The notes under the pieces were generated by a model, which worked only from the letters and a program-made list of their open reading frames with translations, searched no databases and was not told where the DNA came from. A stretch of DNA of 7,364 nucleotides. Origin: Bacteroidota bacterium. GTDB lineage: Bacteria; Bacteroidota; Bacteroidia; Chitinophagales; UBA8649. The stretch lies in the NCBI GenBank assembly GCA_003447535.1, contig DLYY01000205.1, forward strand, positions 1 through 7,364. The letters run 5' to 3'. Of this stretch, positions 6,357 to 7,364 are shown one piece after another. The translations under genes and the position numbers were made by a program. How positions within the stretch are numbered: position 1 is the first letter of the stretch; each line of letters opens with the position of its first letter.

Positions 6357-7364
6357 ATGAATATTCAACAACGTATTATGGTGGGCCTACTATGCCTACT
6401 TCAATGTTTCTTTTTGTCCAATTGTTTCGCGCAAAATAAGGTTAACAAAAAAGCGGAGGCATGGTATTTTGAAGGAATTCGTTCGGAGAATATGGGAATG
6501 ATAGAGGAGGCTCTATTCTGCTATACCAAAGCCATAAAAAAGCAAAAGACTTACATCCTGCCTTGGCTTGCTAAAGCAAACATCCTTTACCGCATTGACA
6601 GCCTCCAATCGGCTTATGATATTTTAAAAAAGGCGGAGTCATGTGTCAAGACATCTCATGTTAAATTGGATTATGGCCTAGCGCTTTACAGTTTCTTATT
6701 ACAAGATTATGATCAGGCTCAAGAACATGTAGACAAGCTCTTTGAGGCGCAACATCGCTGGTCTTCTGCTTTTAAGTACGAAGCGTCCATATTGCAACAG
6801 AGCATTTATCTGGCGGATAGTTTGGTTCGAAATCCTCTCAGTTATGAGTTGGAGCGACTACCTGCCAGTGTAAACTCATCTTATGATGAATATTTCCCAT
6901 CCTTAACGGTTGATGGTGAGCAGTTGTTTTTTACTCGATTAGAACCCGAGGAGGATGGTTTGGGTTTTTGGGATGAAGATCTCTATTCCTGCAGTCGAGA
7001 GGATGAGTCATGGGCAGATGCGGTAGCCCTCCCATCAACGATAAATTCAAAAAAAAATGAAGGGGCTAATTCGATTAGTACGGATGGTAATGAGTTGTTC
7101 TACGCTGCGATGTATGGACAACAAGGTGATATGAATATCTATCGTGCTGAGTTTGCCAACCAGCAATGGAATGTACCAAAACCTTTGTCAATTGCGGTAA
7201 ATAGTGGCCAATGGGATTCACAACCCTGTTTGTCTGCTGATGGTACTATGTTATTTTTTACTTCAACGCGGCTCGGAGGACTTGGAAATTCAGATATCTA
7301 TGTAGCAAGGCGCGATTCCAATAATGTGTTTACTGTTGTGGAGCGTCTTCCATTCCCTCTTAAT
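6357..7364 (+). CDS. Secreted TPR and PD40 beta-propeller protein, PorE/OmpA-like (3' end outside window)
   Basis: An open frame of 336 codons starts at ATG 6357 and runs in frame off the right edge. Residues 1-25 are a signal sequence (hydrophobic 8-20). It holds LSNC at 20-23, which resembles a lipobox but has Asn before Cys, and also CFA before Q26, so lipoprotein or plain secretion are both possible. Residues about 33-150 are helical TPR-like repeats (AWYFEGIRSENMGMIEEALF at 35-54, then 69-92 and 105-128). From about 175 come PD40/WD40-like propeller repeats: YFPSLTVDGEQLFFTR (179-194), EGANSISTDGNELFYAA (235-251) and DSQPCLSADGTMLFFTS (287-303), the last followed by GGLGNSDIYVARR. TPR followed by PD40 is the architecture of PorE, a type IX secretion protein, and of many Bacteroidota proteins ending in a peptidoglycan-binding OmpA domain; that C-terminus is not in the window. 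A role at the periplasm/outer membrane is inferred from this. Confidence 0.88.
   Translation, partial: MNIQQRIMVGLLCLLQCFFLSNCFAQNKVNKKAEAWYFEGIRSENMGMIEEALFCYTKAIKKQKTYILPWLAKANILYRIDSLQSAYDILKKAESCVKTSHVKLDYGLALYSFLLQDYDQAQEHVDKLFEAQHRWSSAFKYEASILQQSIYLADSLVRNPLSYELERLPASVNSSYDEYFPSLTVDGEQLFFTRLEPEEDGLGFWDEDLYSCSREDESWADAVALPSTINSKKNEGANSISTDGNELFYAAMYGQQGDMNIYRAEFANQQWNVPKPLSIAVNSGQWDSQPCLSADGTMLFFTSTRLGGLGNSDIYVARRDSNNVFTVVERLPFPLN

Overview
The window reads as a chromosomal segment of a Bacteroidota member, most plausibly a flavobacteria-like or cryomorpha-like environmental lineage. The evidence is a choice-of-anchor L surface protein with Calx-beta-like and SprB-like repeats, a PorE/OmpA-type protein with TPR and PD40 repeats, genes without Shine-Dalgarno sequences behind A/T-rich leaders, and a Bacteroidota-type -7 promoter element (TAnnTTTG) before the tRNA gene. 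This assignment rests on protein style and promoter type, not on a database search.

Layout. Positions 1-4860 carry four genes on the minus strand, read right to left: dapD (lysine/diaminopimelate synthesis), an S41 carboxy-terminal processing protease, a long-chain flavodoxin, and a large secreted adhesin-like protein that runs off the left edge. Gaps of 34, 18 and 35 bases fit one transcription unit, although the adhesin may have its own promoter. A tRNA-Lys(UUU) gene at 4954-5026 lies on the plus strand, divergent from dapD. An NAD(P)H-dependent flavin oxidoreductase of the nitronate monooxygenase family follows on the minus strand (5056-6081), convergent with the tRNA. From a 69-base divergent spacer, two plus-strand genes start: a 67-residue CDGSH iron-sulfur protein and, two bases after its stop, a secreted TPR/PD40 protein that runs off the right edge. 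Coding density is high and no gene-free stretch reaches 300 bases.

How the genes relate. DapD supplies a precursor of meso-diaminopimelate and lysine; the S41 protease acts in the cell envelope; flavodoxin, the flavin oxidoreductase and the CDGSH protein are redox or metal-cofactor proteins; the two edge genes are cell-surface or secretion-related. Apart from shared transcription, a common pathway is not evident. I see no mobile element, CRISPR array, phage gene or obvious defence system. The two edge-truncated genes are long open frames, and much of their annotation depends on sequence outside the window. Nothing here is convincingly a new system; the most useful leads are the two edge genes, the CDGSH/PorE-like pairing, and a few regulatory-looking sites.
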